DNA from: an uncultured bacterium
GTDB lineage: Bacteria; Verrucomicrobiota; Verrucomicrobiia; Opitutales; Intestinicryptomonadaceae
Reading direction: 5' to 3'
DNA: 20,331 nucleotides
NCBI GenBank assembly: GCA_905214995.1
Contig: CAJMOT010000034.1
Span: 1-20,331 of the forward strand
Part shown: in pieces, positions 8,392 to 16,180 of the stretch
How positions within the stretch are numbered: the first letter of the stretch is position 1
How the letters are laid out: each line of letters starts with the position of its first letter
Position numbers and translations under genes: made by a program
Notes under the pieces: generated by a model
What the model saw: the letters and a program-made list of their open reading frames with translations, nothing else
What the model was told of the DNA's origin: nothing
Databases searched by the model: none

Positions 8392-9879
8392 TCAGTTCCT
8401 CCTCGCGAGCCACACGAACAGCGACATTGCCAATATCGCGGCCGGAAGAACCATAAAGCGCCATCCGAGGCCCGCAATCTCGTTCATGGAAAGCGTCAGC
8501 GAGTACGACTCAAGCTGGCGCGCGGGTATGTTGAGCATTGAGTTTTCGTCGAACATCCAGTTGACGGCGTTGACCGCAAGCTTGGAGTTCCCGAGCCTGT
8601 TGAACCGGCTGTTTGCCGCGAAATTCTCGTCGCCGAAAACAACGAGCCTGCCCCCGGGTATCGTCAGCCCGAGGTCGTTGCCGCCGACCCTCGACGCCGC
8701 CATTCCCAACGGAAGCGGCCCGGGCAAGTCGGCGGAGTCGTCGTACCTCTGGATCCCGGAGCGGCGGTAGGAGGTCTCCGCCCAGCTCGTCGGGCCGCTC
8801 AAAATTACCGGATCGACTTTCAGGGAGTCGTCGAGCGGAGCGCCCATGTCGGGCCGGACGGGGCGCACGGAGCCGAACTGCACCGGCATTCCGATGTCCA
8901 CGAGATACTTGGCTATCGGGTGCGGCGTCTGCGGGAAGCTGCGCGCGATGAGGTCGCCCGCCGAGCTCTCGTAGTCGCCGCTGGAATCGAGGACGAGCTT
9001 GTCGTCGCTCATCAGCCCCCACTCGAAGAGGATGTCCTCAAGCCCCCCGAGCGGCCCGAGCGAAAGCAGCATCAGAACCCTGCCGTTGGAGTTGATAAGG
9101 TATTTGCGCAGCTCGTCTATCTCGCGCGGCAGGAAGGCCGCCTGTGCGCCCGCTATCACGACGAGCCCCGCGTCCTGCGGCACCTGCTTTGCCTCGCCCA
9201 AGTCGAGCTCCTCTACCGAATAGTTGCGCGACCTCAACGCCGCGGCGAACTCCGAAAGCCCGCGCGCCGGCGACGAGTCTTTGGCGCTCATTTCGCCGTG
9301 CCCCTTCAAAAAATAAACCTTCTGCTCGCCGCCCCTCGAAACGTTCAAAATCGCCGAAGTGACGAGCTGCTCGCCCCTGAATTTCGGCGGCTTGCCCTCC
9401 TCCGAAGAATAGAAATCCGAAAACGGGATTTTTTTGAACTTCTGCCCGCACGCGACGATGGCCATGTCCTCGATGTCGCTTCCGAACCTGCGGGCGAGCG
9501 CCTCGGCGCGCGCGCTTTCGATGTGCGCCTGCACGAAGCGCGCCTTCACGGGCGCGGGCTTTTCGGAAAGGTATTCGTACTGCGAAAACAGCGTGCGCAA
9601 ATCGCGCCGCGCGCGGGCGGCGTCGGGATTTTCGGAATCGGGGCCGAAAACCGCGTAGATTTCAACGGGCTCTTTGAGGCCCTTGACGTACGCGACGCTC
9701 TCGGGGGAGAGCGAATGGGCGCCGTCGCGGGATAGGTCGAAATTCGCGTAATGGCGTGCGGCGAGAAAGTTCAACCCCGCGAACAGCGCCGCCCCCAGCG
9801 CTATCTGCGCCCACAGGTTGAGGGCGCGCACGCGCGTGGCGTATTTGAAGTCGTCGAATCTGCCGGGATTTCCGCTCAT
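8392..9879 (-). CDS. GldG-like ABC transporter auxiliary protein
   Basis: The 495-residue product has an N-terminal membrane helix (about 22-42), a large extracytoplasmic domain and a C-terminal helix (FMVLPAAILAMSLFVWLARRN). FDLSRDGAHSLSPESVAYVKGL followed by PVEIYAVFG matches the start of GldG/ABC-auxiliary domains, and KVYFLKGHGEMSAKD with the later LVVIAGAQAAFLPREIDEL fits the second part of the family. In Bacteroidota GldG works with GldA and GldF and is tied to gliding and type IX secretion. In other phyla the same trio occurs without gliding, so the motility link should not be assumed here. It overlaps the permease by 4 bp (ATGA), and a GGAG lies upstream of the start. Confidence 0.9.
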   Translation of the reverse strand: MSGNPGRFDDFKYATRVRALNLWAQIALGAALFAGLNFLAARHYANFDLSRDGAHSLSPESVAYVKGLKEPVEIYAVFGPDSENPDAARARRDLRTLFSQYEYLSEKPAPVKARFVQAHIESARAEALARRFGSDIEDMAIVACGQKFKKIPFSDFYSSEEGKPPKFRGEQLVTSAILNVSRGGEQKVYFLKGHGEMSAKDSSPARGLSEFAAALRSRNYSVEELDLGEAKQVPQDAGLVVIAGAQAAFLPREIDELRKYLINSNGRVLMLLSLGPLGGLEDILFEWGLMSDDKLVLDSSGDYESSAGDLIARSFPQTPHPIAKYLVDIGMPVQFGSVRPVRPDMGAPLDDSLKVDPVILSGPTSWAETSYRRSGIQRYDDSADLPGPLPLGMAASRVGGNDLGLTIPGGRLVVFGDENFAANSRFNRLGNSKLAVNAVNWMFDENSMLNIPARQLESYSLTLSMNEIAGLGWRFMVLPAAILAMSLFVWLARRN

Positions 9880-10643
9880 ACGCTTTTGGACTCCGTAATC
9901 AGGGACGTAAACGCCACGAACGCCGCGGCGGCGCTAAGGTAGAAGAAGAACGGGCGGGTGTCGAGAAGCGCGCCGGAGAACTCGTCGAGGTGCCTGAAAG
10001 TGTCGACGTACGACACGGCGGGCTCGACCCACGACAGCGCCCCACCCGGATCCGCCGGAAACTTAGACACGAGCCCCGCGCCGACTATCGCCAAAAAGAG
10101 CATTCCGAACGAGAGCATTCCCGCGACGAACGTCGTGCGCGTCAGGGAGCTCGCAAACACGCCTATCGACACGTACATCGCGCCGCTCACGAGCACGAAC
10201 AGATAGCCCGCGGCGGCGCGCTCCGAGAACAGCAGCCGCGAATCCGCCGCAGCCTGCGGCAGGTAGAAAAACGCGATGAGCGGAAACGCCAGCGTCATCG
10301 CCCAGAGCAGCGCGTAAAAGAAATACGCCGCCAGAAATTTGGAAAGGACTATCTCAAACGCCGTGACGGGAGTCGTCATCATGGTTCCGAGCGTCCCCAT
10401 GCGGCGCTCCTCGGAGAGGCTGCGCATGGTCAGCAGCGGCACCATGAATAGCACGGGAATCCAGAACGCGGCGAGGAAAATCTCCGTCGGCGACCTGTCT
10501 CCCGCGCCGCGGCTGACTTCTATGAGCGAATAGAGGTATATCACGCCCATGAACGCCAGAAAGAGAAACGCCGCAATGTACGTGGACGGCGAGATGAACA
10601 TCTGGTTTAGCTGCTGGTTGAAAAGATAGCCGAACTTTCTCAT
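9876..10643 (-). CDS. ABC-2 type permease (GldF-like)
   Basis: The 255-residue integral membrane protein has about six hydrophobic helices, starting with the ABC-2 pattern LNQMFISPSTYIAAFLFLAFMG and containing MRSLSEERRMGTLGTMMTTPV, the conserved cytoplasmic coupling segment that meets the ATPase. It is the transmembrane half of the ABC machine encoded with the upstream ATPase. AGGAGG six bases before the ATG is one of the best ribosome-binding sites in the window. The start overlaps the ATPase stop by 4 bp, and its own stop overlaps the GldG-like start by 4 bp. The substrate cannot be read from the sequence. Confidence 0.92.
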   Translation of the reverse strand: MRKFGYLFNQQLNQMFISPSTYIAAFLFLAFMGVIYLYSLIEVSRGAGDRSPTEIFLAAFWIPVLFMVPLLTMRSLSEERRMGTLGTMMTTPVTAFEIVLSKFLAAYFFYALLWAMTLAFPLIAFFYLPQAAADSRLLFSERAAAGYLFVLVSGAMYVSIGVFASSLTRTTFVAGMLSFGMLFLAIVGAGLVSKFPADPGGALSWVEPAVSYVDTFRHLDEFSGALLDTRPFFFYLSAAAAFVAFTSLITESKSV

Positions 10644-11656
10644 TTTTTCCTCCTTCCGCCGCCCTCGGGCAGATCAGAGGTCTGCTCCCAACTCCGGCGC
10701 GTTGCGGCCATGAATATTTCCTCGAGGCTCGGCTTTTTGTGCGCTACTTCCCTGAGCCCGAGGCGCTCGTCGGCGGCGAGGGAGCTTATGAGCTTCCGCC
10801 CTATTCCGGAGTTTTCATCCGCGCGCAAAACGTAGCCGTAATATCCCTCGGAGTCGGGGCCGGAACTCGACGCTATCGCCGCCTCGGGGCAGGCGGACGC
10901 GAGGATTTTCTCCGCCTCCGCGGGAGAAGCCTTGATTGAAATTTCGTACTTGTCCCAGGCGATGAACTCGCGCCGCAGGCTTTCGGGAGACCCGCTGGCG
11001 ACTATCGTCCCCTGGTTTATTATCATCACCCTGTCGCACATCAGCTCGATTTCCGGCAGGATGTGGCTGCTTATTATCACGCTCATCCTCCCGCGCAGCG
11101 AGTTTATCAGCGCGCGGATTGCGAGAATCTGGTGCGGGTCGAGGCCTATGGTGGGCTCGTCCATTATTATGACCTCCGGCCGAGCCAAAATCGCGTCGGC
11201 GATTCCAACGCGCTGGCGGAAGCCCTTGGAAAGGTTGCCTATTATCTTGTTGGACGCCTTGCGCAGCAGCTGGCAGGTCTCCATGCTCTCGTCCACCCGC
11301 GCGCGGATTTCGGAGCTCGGCACGCCCTTTATGCCCGCGCGGAACGTCAGGTATTCGCGCACCCGCAAATCCTCGGGCAGCGGGTTGTTTTCGGGCATGA
11401 ATCCTATGTGCCTGCGCGCGGCGTCGGGGTCGGCGGCCACGCTTTCGCCGCAAATGAACACGCTGCCGGAGGACGCGGGCATCAGCCCCGATATTATCCG
11501 CATGGTCGTGCTCTTTCCCGCGCCGTTGGGCCCGAGAAACCCCACTACTTCCCCCTTCCCTATGCGGAAAGACACGTTGTCGATTGCCCTTACCCCCCCA
11601 TAGGTCTTGGTAAGGCGGCGTACAACGACTGAATTCGGCGCGTCCGAATCGTCCAT
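10640..11656 (-). CDS. ABC transporter ATP-binding protein (GldA-like)
   Basis: The 338-residue ATPase has Walker A GPNGAGKST (about 42-50), signature LSKGFRQ (142-148), Walker B VIIMDEP (162-168) and the switch His in SSHIL (about 198). After the nucleotide-binding domain comes an extension of about 110 residues containing KYEISIKASPAEAEKIL and ending KKPSLEEIFMAAT, as in the drug/gliding-type ABC subfamily. It is the first gene of the operon that continues through the permease, GldG-like, DUF4340 and AsmA-like genes. No Shine-Dalgarno is visible before the ATG. A small inverted repeat lies seven bases upstream, and the promoter probably lies in the 76-bp gap to the acyl carrier protein gene. 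Confidence 0.95.
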   Translation of the reverse strand: MDDSDAPNSVVVRRLTKTYGGVRAIDNVSFRIGKGEVVGFLGPNGAGKSTTMRIISGLMPASSGSVFICGESVAADPDAARRHIGFMPENNPLPEDLRVREYLTFRAGIKGVPSSEIRARVDESMETCQLLRKASNKIIGNLSKGFRQRVGIADAILARPEVIIMDEPTIGLDPHQILAIRALINSLRGRMSVIISSHILPEIELMCDRVMIINQGTIVASGSPESLRREFIAWDKYEISIKASPAEAEKILASACPEAAIASSSGPDSEGYYGYVLRADENSGIGRKLISSLAADERLGLREVAHKKPSLEEIFMAATRRSWEQTSDLPEGGGRRKK

Positions 11657-11662
11657 ATCGAG

Positions 11663-11675
11663 GCAAATAATTTGC
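11663..11675. promoter_or_regulatory. Small inverted repeat before the ABC operon
   Basis: GCAAAT-A-ATTTGC is a 6+1+6 inverted repeat ending seven bases before the first codon of the ABC operon, where a ribosome-binding site would normally be. It may be an operator or a leader hairpin controlling translation. Chance occurrence cannot be excluded from a single copy. Confidence 0.3.
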
Positions 11676-11732
11676 GCAGAGCGCGGGGTTTAAAGCGGGA
11701 GGCGCGGCGCGGATTTCGCGCGGGATAGGCGC

Positions 11733-12104
11733 CTATTTCGCCATCTTTGAGGAAATAAACGCCTTGATGTCTCCGAGAGTGTGGATCTTCTGGACGTCTT
11801 CGTTGTCGATGCTCGTCCCTACGGCGTCCTCCACCGCCAAGACGATTTCGACCATCGTCAGCGAGTCGAGGCCGAGGTCGTCCACCATTCTGAGGGAATC
11901 CTTCGGGTCTTTTAGCAGATCCCGCTTTTCGGGTTCGAGAAAGCGCTCTATTATGCCTATGACTACGGGGCCGGCGAGTTCGGCGTTGCCGGTTTTTCTG
12001 AGTTCGACCGCCTTTTCTATGGTCTCGGGGGAACAGCGCTTCAGGGTTTCGCGCAGGGCGGCTTCGTCTTCCGGAGTAAATTTTTGTGAATCCATGAGGC
12101 GCAT
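11733..12104 (-). CDS. Extended acyl carrier protein
   Basis: The product of about 123 residues ends in a typical acyl carrier domain: DDLGLDSLTMVEIVLAVED, with Ser81 (counting from this start) as the phosphopantetheine attachment site, then IHTLGDIKAFISSK. Unlike ordinary ACPs of about 78 residues it has roughly 45 extra N-terminal residues (SPETIEKAVELRKTGNAEL, then VVIGIIERFLEP), an arrangement I associate with Verrucomicrobiota and related phyla. ATG at 12095 is an equally good start; an upstream TTG at 12134 is less likely. It lies 76 bp upstream of the ABC operon on the same strand and diverges from the RsmE-like gene. No ketosynthase or other synthase gene is nearby, so whether it serves primary fatty acid synthesis or a special pathway cannot be told. 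Confidence 0.9.
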   Translation of the reverse strand: MRLMDSQKFTPEDEAALRETLKRCSPETIEKAVELRKTGNAELAGPVVIGIIERFLEPEKRDLLKDPKDSLRMVDDLGLDSLTMVEIVLAVEDAVGTSIDNEDVQKIHTLGDIKAFISSKMAK

Positions 12105-12187
12105 ATCAACACATACCGAACCCGATTTCAACAAATTAAAAACGGGCGCGGAATTTTTTATTTGCGCGCGCAGAATCGGAATTTACC

Positions 12188-12961
12188 ATGTCTGCAATGA
12201 ATTGCGTTTTGCTCCCGAAAGGTTATCCCATGCGGCTGGGCGCGGACTCCCCGAAGCTCGCGCACATAAGGGAAACGCTCGGAATGCGCGACGGCTGCGA
12301 AATCTTCGCGGGAATCGCGGGGGAGAAGCTATGGATATGCCGCCTGCATTTCGATGCGGACGGCGGGGCGGCGTTCGAGCCCATGCGGGAGGTTCCCGCG
12401 CAGAAACCTATGAGGCTCGCGGCGGCGGCGGCGTTCGCGAGGCCGCAGATAGCGCAAAGGATACTGTTCGAGGCCGCGTGCATGGGGGTTTCGCGGCTGG
12501 CCTTCTATCCCGCGACAAAGGGGGAAGCCGCCTACGCCAAGAGCTCCCTCTACTCCGGAGGGAAATTTTCCGAGTGGCTCGAAAAGGGCGCGGAACAGGC
12601 GTGCGCGCCGGACATTCCGGAATTTTTCGCGTGCGGCTCGCTCGCGGAAGCGTGCGGCTGCATTTCCTCCGCATTTCCCAACCCACTGCGCGTGGCGCCC
12701 GACCTCTATGAGGCGACGGCGAACTTATGGGATTTCGCGCCCCGCCTCGCGGAGGGCGGAGCCGCCGCCTGCGCGGTTCTCGGCGGGGAGAGGGGGTTTG
12801 CAAACTCCGACCGCGAATACTTGCGCGGCGAGGGCTGGACGCTCGTATCAATGGGCGGGCGCGTGATGCGCACAGACACCGCTTTTATCTCGACATGCGC
12901 GCTCTGCCGCGCCATGATGCTCGATAATCGACCGACCGCATTAAAACCGGAAAACCTATGA
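12188..12961 (+). CDS. rsmE: RsmE-like 16S rRNA (uracil-N3)-methyltransferase
   Basis: The 257-residue cytosolic protein matches RsmE, the SPOUT enzyme that methylates N3 of a uracil in the small-subunit rRNA (U1498 in E. coli). Visible landmarks are LAAAAAFARPQIAQRILFEA with ACMGVSRLAFYPATK in the middle, LGGERGFANSDREYL (the GPEGG-like S-adenosylmethionine site) and SMGGRVMRTDTAF, equivalent to the LG-x-RILR-x-ETA motif. Several positions differ from textbook RsmE (GGERG instead of GPEGG, MRTDTA instead of LRTETA), so it is a divergent member. ATG at 12197 is an alternative start. It overlaps the following secreted-protein gene by 4 bp (ATGA), which implies co-transcription. Confidence 0.85.
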   Translation: MSAMNCVLLPKGYPMRLGADSPKLAHIRETLGMRDGCEIFAGIAGEKLWICRLHFDADGGAAFEPMREVPAQKPMRLAAAAAFARPQIAQRILFEAACMGVSRLAFYPATKGEAAYAKSSLYSGGKFSEWLEKGAEQACAPDIPEFFACGSLAEACGCISSAFPNPLRVAPDLYEATANLWDFAPRLAEGGAAACAVLGGERGFANSDREYLRGEGWTLVSMGGRVMRTDTAFISTCALCRAMMLDNRPTALKPENL

Positions 12962-14145
12962 AAACATCCTCAGCCCTCCCCTTCGCCGCCGTCGCCGCGG
13001 CTCTCTCGCTCGCGCCGTCCGCATTCGCCGAAACCGGCGGCCTCGCCGACCCGAAGTTCGAGCAAAAACTCGACGCCCTGTGGGACGGCGCCGCAAAAAC
13101 GTTCTACTCTCCCAAGACAAACCTCTTCTACACCGCGCCCGTAGACAAGATGCCGTCTCCGGAGGAAATCGCCGAATGCAAGCCTCTCAAAAAAAACGGC
13201 GACCCGAATTACATGGGCGGCGGCACGGGAATCGAGGACTGCTCGATGCTCTGCGGAATAATGCTCGTGGGGCTATGCGACAAATACGAGCTGACCGGCG
13301 ACGCCGAAACCGCCGAGTGGGCGCGCAGGATAGCGCGGGGGCTGATGCTCGCCGACACCGTGCACGGCGACCCGGGATTTGTCGCGCGCGGCGTGTCGCC
13401 GGCGGACGGCAAAAGCGTCTACCCCGAAACTTCGCGCGACCAGTACACGCACAACATCCACGGGCTGTGGACGTACTTCCATTCAAAAATCGCAAGCGAC
13501 GCAGAAAAGGCGGAAATCGCGAAAATTTTCAGGGAGGTCGCCGAAAAGATGAAGCGCGAAATCCGCCCCGACACCGACCCGCCGTACACTTACAGGCTGC
13601 ACAAGGGCGTCCCCGACAAGCGCGGGGTCGCGAAAATGCACGACGTCCACCCGCACGAAGCCGCGCGGCTGGGAATGCTCTACGCCGCCGCCTACGACGC
13701 CACGAAAGACAAAAAATACCTCAGTTGGTACAATTCCATTTACAAGGACATCGCCGAAGGATCCGCCAAATTCATCGGAATGGGAGAGCCTTACTATAAA
13801 CACCTTGTGCCGGCGTACTCCGTGGCGCAGATGAACGCCTCGCTGCAGCTCGTAAGGGACGTGGAGCCGAACGCGGCGAGGAAAATCCAGCTCTCGCAGA
13901 TCATGGACGCCATATCGGGATTCATAGACAAATACCCCGTCTATCGCGTCTCCGACAAAAGCGTGCGCGACGCCTCCGAAATCATGTGGGGACAGATGCT
14001 GGCAAACGGCTACAAGCTCTCCGCCGCCCGCCGCGAAATCCTCGAAAGAAACGTCATGAAAGTCGGCCCCCGCGACCCGTACGGAATCTACATGGCATTC
14101 TCCGCCTACTGGCGCGCGCGCCTCGACGAGGCGCGGGGCAAGTGA
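12958..14145 (+). CDS. Secreted protein, possible alpha/alpha-barrel carbohydrate-active enzyme
   Basis: The 395-residue product has a clear signal peptide (MKTSSA, hydrophobic core, cleavage near AFA-ETG). The mature protein is helix-rich, with Trp/Tyr-rich patches: GTGIEDCSMLCGIMLVG, DQYTHNIHGLWTYFHS, HDVHPHEAARLGMLYAAAYD and SYWRARLDEA-like end sequences. Pairs of helices ending in short conserved loops, and segments such as AAAYDATKDKKYLSWYN, resemble six-hairpin glycosidase or polysaccharide-lyase folds, but I cannot assign a family and name no catalytic residue with confidence. It shares four bases with the end of the rRNA methyltransferase gene; GGAAAA upstream of the ATG may serve ribosome binding. 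The pairing of housekeeping and secreted genes is unusual and may reflect read-through rather than a shared role. Confidence 0.75.
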   Translation: MKTSSALPFAAVAAALSLAPSAFAETGGLADPKFEQKLDALWDGAAKTFYSPKTNLFYTAPVDKMPSPEEIAECKPLKKNGDPNYMGGGTGIEDCSMLCGIMLVGLCDKYELTGDAETAEWARRIARGLMLADTVHGDPGFVARGVSPADGKSVYPETSRDQYTHNIHGLWTYFHSKIASDAEKAEIAKIFREVAEKMKREIRPDTDPPYTYRLHKGVPDKRGVAKMHDVHPHEAARLGMLYAAAYDATKDKKYLSWYNSIYKDIAEGSAKFIGMGEPYYKHLVPAYSVAQMNASLQLVRDVEPNAARKIQLSQIMDAISGFIDKYPVYRVSDKSVRDASEIMWGQMLANGYKLSAARREILERNVMKVGPRDPYGIYMAFSAYWRARLDEARGK

Positions 14146-14240
14146 GCCGCGCCCCGAAATTCAGGGGGAAAAGGCCGTAAAGATTGCCCTTTCGGTTGGG
14201 CGGCTAACATCGCGGCCGCTGTCCCCGCGCTTTCAGCCCG

Positions 14241-14261
14241 TTAAAAAATGCCCATTTGGGC
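14241..14261 (-). terminator. Possible weak terminator, minus strand
   Basis: Read on the minus strand, GCCC-AAAT-GGGC (five pairs if extended to GCCCA/TGGGC) is followed by A and six T's. It lies 168 bases beyond the stop of the minus-strand glycosidase gene. The stem is short. The rest of the gap 14146-14428 holds no gene I can support. Confidence 0.4.
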
Positions 14262-14428
14262 GGGAGGCGGTGGCGCTTTCTCACGCCGTTTTTTGGCGCG
14301 CATTAAACCCGAAACAGGCTCGGCGCGAACCCTCCCGCCCGCTTCCGGATTCGCGGCCAACGCATGTAAAAACGCTCTTTCGAGATAGGCACGGAGGTTC
14401 AGCCCGGGCGCGCCCTCTCGGGGGGCGG

Positions 14429-16081
14429 CTATTCGGCGAGCAGGACTATCGCCGGCATGCTTTCGTCGCCGCTTTCGCGCGTTTTCGCGCACAGGCGGTC
14501 GGAGAGGCTTCCGGGGATTGCGAGCGTTCCGTCCGACCACGCGCACTCGTCCGAGACGTCCTCGGGGGAATCGGAAGCCAAGTCCTGCGCCAAAATCCGC
14601 GACGGCTTTTTGGGCATTTTAAAGGAGATTGAAGAGAACTTCCCGAAAAGCCCGACTTTTTTGCCCGAAATGTCGGCATCCACCGCGATTTTCGCCGGCG
14701 GAAAGAAAACCCCCCTGCCGGTCTTTATGCGCGGCATTACCGACACGGCTACCGGCCCGTCGGGGTGGCGGCTCGCGAGGACGAACGGGGCGTCCGCGCC
14801 CTCCGGCGAAACTTTCGGAAGCGGCAGGTTGCGCGCGACGACTGCGGGGGCCGACTGCGCCAGCTTCCTGCCCCATGCGTCCCTCCACCAAGTCTGCCCC
14901 TCCGAGAAAGTCCAATCGTCTTCAAGCCTCTCTTCCGAGAAAACCGTCCTGGACTTGTCGAGCGGAAAGGCGGGGGCAATCCTCGACCACCTCACGGCGC
15001 GGACGACCTCCGCGCTCTTGAACCTGCGCCGCGCAACCTCGTCGGAGCGCGCGGCTCCCCAAAACGGCGAGCGCATTACGCCGTACGCGCAGCCGAGCCC
15101 CGCCCCCGTGTAGACGTCGTCCTCGACGTTTATCAGTCCCTTCCCTCCGGCTTTTTCGCCCTCGGAGAGATACCATGCGGTTCTGGAAATCGTGCTCGGG
15201 GTAGTCAGCGGCGTGATGGTGTCGTAGACGCGGGTGTAGCCGCTCACTTTCAGAAGCGCGCGGATTCTATCCAAAAGTTTGGGATCGGAATTTTCAAAAG
15301 CCCCGCTGCCCGCGAACGCCCCCTTGGATTTGTCGAAACGCAAATCGTTTACGGGAGAGTTGGGTATGCTGTGCTCTATGAGCAGCCCGGGGTGCAGTTC
15401 CGCTCCGAGTTCGGTGAGCATCTTGCGGAACTCGACGCTGTGCGCCCTCTCGCCCCAATCGACTTTCCAATAATTTATGCCGGCCTCTTTAGACCACAAT
15501 ATGCGCTCCCTCCAATATTCGCGCTCGCGCTCCGGAGTGAATTTTTCGTCCGGATTTTTGCGGGCGCACTGGGCGGCGACCCACAGTCCCGCGCCCTTCC
15601 ACCCGCGCTCCCTGACGCGCGCGTCCAGCTTTTTGAGCCTTTGGGCGAAAGACTTGTCCGCGCAGGACGGAAATTTCGACTCGTCCAATTCGAGGGAGCC
15701 GAAAAGATATATCTCCTTAGCCCTGTCTATCTTGGGCTTGACGTCCCAACCGTCGTCAAAGAGGAACGTCAGATCTCCGCGAACCGCATCCCAACCGTCG
15801 ATCCATCCGCCTTCGGAGAATACGGCGCAATCTCCTATGTTTTCGCGCGCGCCCGCCGCGCCCTGGTCGCCTGCGAACAAAATTTTTCCGTCACCCCGCG
15901 CGCTTCCCGGAACCAGCGAAAGGTTTTGGGTCGCCCAAGTGCACCACGCATTCGGCGATTCCCCAGCCCCGGCGGGCACGAGCGACTCCGCAGATCCGGA
16001 ACCGCGGCAGCCGAGGCAGGACAACGCCGCCACAACCATGCACACCGAAAGCGCGCTCCCCCTGAAAACATCTCCATTCAT
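14429..16081 (-). CDS. Lipoprotein-like TIM-barrel glycosidase, clan GH-D-like
   Basis: The 550-residue product starts with a hydrophobic export signal ending in two Cys residues (ALSC at 22, CLGC at 25), a plausible but non-canonical lipobox, so it may be a lipoprotein. The body looks like a melibiase-type (GH27/36/31-related) barrel: DLTFLFDDGWDV (about 103-114) corresponds to an early barrel strand with paired Asp, ERGWKGAGLWVAAQ to the next, and GINYWKVDWGERA places Asp208 where these clans have the catalytic nucleophile (K-x-D). A C-terminal beta domain with SRHPDGPVAVSVMPR follows. I do not recognise the exact family. Its start diverges from the nucleoside-hydrolase-like gene across a 99-bp gap with a palindrome. 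No Shine-Dalgarno is seen. Confidence 0.75.
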   Translation of the reverse strand: MNGDVFRGSALSVCMVVAALSCLGCRGSGSAESLVPAGAGESPNAWCTWATQNLSLVPGSARGDGKILFAGDQGAAGARENIGDCAVFSEGGWIDGWDAVRGDLTFLFDDGWDVKPKIDRAKEIYLFGSLELDESKFPSCADKSFAQRLKKLDARVRERGWKGAGLWVAAQCARKNPDEKFTPEREREYWRERILWSKEAGINYWKVDWGERAHSVEFRKMLTELGAELHPGLLIEHSIPNSPVNDLRFDKSKGAFAGSGAFENSDPKLLDRIRALLKVSGYTRVYDTITPLTTPSTISRTAWYLSEGEKAGGKGLINVEDDVYTGAGLGCAYGVMRSPFWGAARSDEVARRRFKSAEVVRAVRWSRIAPAFPLDKSRTVFSEERLEDDWTFSEGQTWWRDAWGRKLAQSAPAVVARNLPLPKVSPEGADAPFVLASRHPDGPVAVSVMPRIKTGRGVFFPPAKIAVDADISGKKVGLFGKFSSISFKMPKKPSRILAQDLASDSPEDVSDECAWSDGTLAIPGSLSDRLCAKTRESGDESMPAIVLLAE

Positions 16082-16149
16082 ATTGAAGCCCGATTATGTC
16101 GGCCGCACAGATACTTTCAATACTTTACCGCCTCAAATTTTTGTTGTCC

Positions 16150-16163
16150 GAAAGCGCGCTTTC
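16150..16163. promoter_or_regulatory. 14-bp perfect palindrome between divergent genes
   Basis: GAAAGCGCGCTTTC is a perfect 14-bp palindrome 17 bases before the start of the (+) nucleoside-hydrolase-like gene and 69 bases before the (-) glycosidase gene. The place suits an operator controlling both. It does not share the sequence of the palindrome at 1030-1049 beyond being GC-rich. Confidence 0.35.
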
Positions 16164-16180
16164 CCAATAATATCATCCAT

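Noticed and set aside
8388..8477. Longer start for the DUF4340 gene at 8477
   Set aside because: It would overlap the GldG-like gene by 86 bases and hide the N-terminal membrane helix; the AGGAGG before 8387 supports the shorter start.
14146..14240. Possible structured RNA between the secreted-protein gene and the glycosidase gene
   Set aside because: Only short GC pairings (GCCC...GGGC) occur; no tRNA, riboswitch core or conserved RNA pattern could be built.
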